Below are positions 10,660 through 12,969 of a DNA stretch of 12,969 nucleotides, one piece after another. Source of the DNA: QHBQ01 sp038230695. Lineage in GTDB: Bacteria > Chloroflexota > Chloroflexia > QHBQ01. Positions within the stretch are counted from its first letter, which is position 1. Every line of letters begins with the position of its first letter. The translations under genes and the position numbers were made by a program. The DNA lies in NCBI GenBank assembly GCA_038230695.1, contig JBBRMT010000126.1, positions 1 to 12,969 of the forward strand. The letters run 5' to 3'. The notes beneath the pieces are model-generated. The model was given only the letters and a program-made list of their open reading frames with translations. It made no database searches and was not told the origin of the DNA.

Positions 10660-12735
10660 GTGCCGAGGGCATTTTCACTGGAAAAGACGCGCAATATCGG
10701 GATTATCGCCCATATTGACGCTGGTAAGACTACCACTACTGAGCGCATCCTGTTCTACACCGGCAAGGTGTACAAGATCGGCGAGGTACACGAGGGCGCG
10801 GCGACCATGGATTACATGGAGCAGGAGCGCGAACGCGGTATCACCATCACCGCCGCCGCCACAACCGCGCAGTGGAACGACTGCCGCATCAACATCATTG
10901 ACACGCCCGGCCACGTTGACTTCACTGTTGAGGTGGAGCGCAGCCTTCGCGTGCTGGATGGTGGTGTGGTTGTGTTCGACGCGGTTGCGGGCGTGGAACC
11001 ACAGTCGGAGACGGTATGGCGACAGGCCGATAAGTACGGCGTGCCACGTATCTGCTTTGTCAACAAAATGGACCGCACTGGCGCGAACTTCTGGCGCACC
11101 ATCCAGATGATCAAGGACCGCCTGGGCGCAAACCCAGTGCCGGTGCAGCTACCGATTGGCAGTGAGTCCAACTTCAAGGGCATCATTGACCTGATTGAAA
11201 ACGAGGCTACCTTCTATCTGGACGACCTGGGTACTCAGCAAGAGACCCGCCCCGTACCCGCCGAGATGGAAGCGGATGTAGCCACCCACCGCCACAATCT
11301 GCTAGAGGCGATTATCGCCACCAATGATGAAATGATGGAGCGGTATTTCGGCGGTGTAGAAATTAGCAAGGACGAACTGCGGGCCGCGCTACGCAAGGCG
11401 ACCATCGCTGGTACGATTGTCCCCGTATTCTGCGGTGCGGCGCTACGTAACAAGGGCGTGCAGCCGCTGCTCGATGGTGTGGTTTACTACCTGCCTTCGC
11501 CGCTGGACATCCCACCGCTAACGGGCTTCATCCCCGGCACAGAGGAGGAAGTTGCCCGCCCGCCCGACGAGAACGCGCCGTTCTCCGCGCTAGTCTTCAA
11601 GATCCTGGCCGACCCCTTCGTGGGCCGTCTGGCCTACTTCCGGGTCTATTCTGGCCGCGCCGACGCTGGCACCTACGTGATGAACAGCAGCAAGGGTAAG
11701 CGCGAACGTATTGGTCGCCTGGTGCAGATGCACGCCAACCACCGTGAGGACATCGAAACGGTATACGCGGGCGACATCGGCGCAATCGTCGGCCTCAAAG
11801 ATACCTTCACTGGCGACACCCTTTGTGACCCAGAAGATCAGGTTGTGCTGGAGAGCATCACCTTCCCCGCGCCGGTCATCGAGGTGGCAATCGAGCCGAA
11901 GACCAAGGTTGATCAAGACAAGATGGGCCTGGCCCTGCAGCGGTTGGCCGAGGAGGATCCTACCTTCCGAGTCCGCACCGACGATGAGACCAGCCAGACT
12001 ATCATCAGCGGCATGGGTGAGCTTCATCTGGAAGTTATCGTTGACCGGATGCTGCGCGAGTTCAAGGTTGATGCCAACATCGGTCGCCCCCAGGTGGCCT
12101 ACAAGGAAGGCATTACCCAGAAGGCGCGTGGTGAGGGTCGCTTTGTGAAGCAAACCGGCGGCAAGGGTCAGTACGGCCATGCCGTGATTGACATCGAGCC
12201 ACTACCCGCAGGCAGCGGCTTCGTCTTCGAGAGCAAGGTTGTCGGCGGCACGGTGCCGCGTGAGTTCATCGCTCCGATTGGCGCGGGTATCCGCGAGGCT
12301 TTGCAGAACGGTATTATCGCGGGCTATCCCATGATTGACCTGAAGGCCACAGTTGTAGACGGCTCGTACCATGAGGTAGACAGTAACGAAATGGCCTTCA
12401 AGATTGCTGGCACGATTGCGATCAGGAACACTGTGCCGAAGGCCAAGCCAGTCATCCTCGAACCAATCATGAAGGTCGAAGTGGTAATGCCCGAAGAGTT
12501 CATGGGCAGCGTTGTCGGCGACATCAGCGGGCGGCGCGGTCAGATTGAAGGCATGGATGGACGGGCAGGCAGTCAGGTGGTGCGCGGCTTTGTGCCACTT
12601 GCCAATATGTTCGGCTACGCCACCGACCTCCGCAGTATGACCTCCGGTCGCGCTGCCTACAGCATGGAGTTCGACCACTATCAGGAAGTCCCCGGCAACA
12701 TCGCTAAGGAACTGAGCGAGAAGTCAAAGGGCTAA
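10660..12735 (+). CDS. fusA: Elongation factor G
   Basis: EF-G is the cytosolic GTPase that drives translocation on the ribosome and, with RRF, ribosome recycling. The 691-residue length is typical. GTPase motifs are intact: AHIDAGKTTT (G1, residues 17-26), GITITAA (G2), DTPGH (G3, D81), NKMD (G4, N135). Later domains show the EF-G blocks AYFRVYSGRADAGTYV, FRVRTDDETSQTIISGMGELHLEV, GGKGQYGHAVI and the C-terminal GSVVGDISGRRGQIEGM. It starts at GTG with AAGGAG at 10645-10650, nine bases upstream. It is third in the str operon, 171 bases after rpsG and 96 before tuf. It resembles the canonical translocase, not the specialised second EF-G or a tetracycline-protection paralogue. Confidence 0.98.
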   Translation: MPRAFSLEKTRNIGIIAHIDAGKTTTTERILFYTGKVYKIGEVHEGAATMDYMEQERERGITITAAATTAQWNDCRINIIDTPGHVDFTVEVERSLRVLDGGVVVFDAVAGVEPQSETVWRQADKYGVPRICFVNKMDRTGANFWRTIQMIKDRLGANPVPVQLPIGSESNFKGIIDLIENEATFYLDDLGTQQETRPVPAEMEADVATHRHNLLEAIIATNDEMMERYFGGVEISKDELRAALRKATIAGTIVPVFCGAALRNKGVQPLLDGVVYYLPSPLDIPPLTGFIPGTEEEVARPPDENAPFSALVFKILADPFVGRLAYFRVYSGRADAGTYVMNSSKGKRERIGRLVQMHANHREDIETVYAGDIGAIVGLKDTFTGDTLCDPEDQVVLESITFPAPVIEVAIEPKTKVDQDKMGLALQRLAEEDPTFRVRTDDETSQTIISGMGELHLEVIVDRMLREFKVDANIGRPQVAYKEGITQKARGEGRFVKQTGGKGQYGHAVIDIEPLPAGSGFVFESKVVGGTVPREFIAPIGAGIREALQNGIIAGYPMIDLKATVVDGSYHEVDSNEMAFKIAGTIAIRNTVPKAKPVILEPIMKVEVVMPEEFMGSVVGDISGRRGQIEGMDGRAGSQVVRGFVPLANMFGYATDLRSMTSGRAAYSMEFDHYQEVPGNIAKELSEKSKG

Positions 12736-12743
12736 TCAGCAAA

Positions 12744-12767
12744 GGGCGAACAACGGTTCGCCCCTAC
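12744..12767 (+). repeat. REP-like palindromic unit, intact copy, fusA-tuf gap
   Basis: Perfect 8-bp stem GGGCGAAC (12744-12751), loop AACG, GTTCGCCC (12756-12763), tail CTAC (12764-12767). It is the most intact reference copy for the family in this window, starting 8 bases after the fusA stop. Confidence 0.85.
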
Positions 12768-12786
12768 TGACAAGGGCATTTACATT

Positions 12787-12809
12787 GTAGGGGCGAATAC
12801 GATTCGCCC
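12787..12809 (-). repeat. REP-like palindromic unit in inverted orientation
   Basis: GTAG foot (12787-12790), stem GGGCGAAT (12791-12798), loop ACG, ATTCGCCC (12802-12809). It is inverted relative to the copy at 12744, with the two feet facing each other across 19 bases. The last inner pair differs (T-A instead of C-G) yet still pairs. The pair resembles a REP/inverted-REP (BIME) unit and lies just before the tuf ribosome site. Confidence 0.85.
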
Positions 12810-12831
12810 AACCTAGAGGAGAGGCAAGCAA

Positions 12832-12969
12832 ATGGCAAAGCAGAAGTTTGAGCGCAACAAGCCCCACGTCAATGTTGGCACCATCGGCCATGTTGACCAT
12901 GGCAAGACTACCCTGACCGCCGCTATCACCAAGACCCTCGGCATGAACGGCAAGGCCAAGTTCCGCAGC
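12832..12969 (+). CDS. tuf: Elongation factor Tu, 5-prime part (cut by window end)
   Basis: EF-Tu delivers aminoacyl-tRNA to the ribosomal A site as a GTP complex. Only the first 46 codons are present, beginning AKQKFERNKPHVNVG and including the P-loop GHVDHGKTTLTAAI. The ATG at 12832 follows a purine-rich AGAGGAGAGG at 12815-12824. It is the fourth gene of the str operon in the classical order. The rest lies beyond the window. Confidence 0.97.
   Translation, partial: MAKQKFERNKPHVNVGTIGHVDHGKTTLTAAITKTLGMNGKAKFRS

Overview
The window looks like a chromosomal segment of a Chloroflexota bacterium (a Chloroflexia-type filamentous lineage is my best guess, from inference only). The reasons are a Gram-positive-type S12 insertion, TTG and GTG starts on conserved genes, lipoprotein and SLH-anchored surface proteins, a P22AR-N/ORF6C antirepressor-like gene, and many short palindromic and heptamer repeats of the kind common in these genomes. 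No rRNA, tRNA, CRISPR array or transposase gene was seen.

Layout. (1) 54-3464: a near-consensus promoter drives a Thr/Pro-linker lipoprotein with beta-propeller motifs. An M23 (LytM) peptidase with three SLH-like repeats follows 56 bases later. Both are probably cell-surface proteins. (2) 3604-5053: selA, the PLP enzyme that makes selenocysteinyl-tRNA, apparently transcribed leaderless from an extended -10 box, followed by a strong hairpin. (3) 5096-6035: two mirror-related palindromes precede a phage-antirepressor-like gene. (4) 6082-8421: a polytopic membrane protein resembling GT-C glycosyltransferases. Two composite repeats sit inside its reading frame, each a small palindrome followed by heptamer tandem repeats. 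(5) 8422-8814: a gene-free stretch with a perfect 40-bp direct repeat and a good promoter for a small DUF4177-like gene (8815-9036). (6) 9155-12969: the str operon, rpsL-rpsG-fusA-tuf (tuf cut by the window end), with a consensus promoter and unusually long, hairpin-rich gaps.

The most notable signal is not a gene. It is a family of 23-24-nt palindromes built as GGGC, 4 bases, a short loop, the complementary 4 bases, GCCC, then CTAC. Read on the other strand, this is a GTAG foot followed by a hairpin, the layout of REP elements mobilised by RAYT (TnpA-REP) transposases. Five copies are scattered through the window, and the inner stem bases covary between copies (GAAC/GTTC, GTGA/TCAC, GAAT/ATTC). 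Two copies are translated inside the membrane-protein gene. Others lie just upstream of the ribosome-binding sites of rpsG and tuf, with a degenerate remnant before rpsL. An inverted pair between fusA and tuf resembles a BIME.
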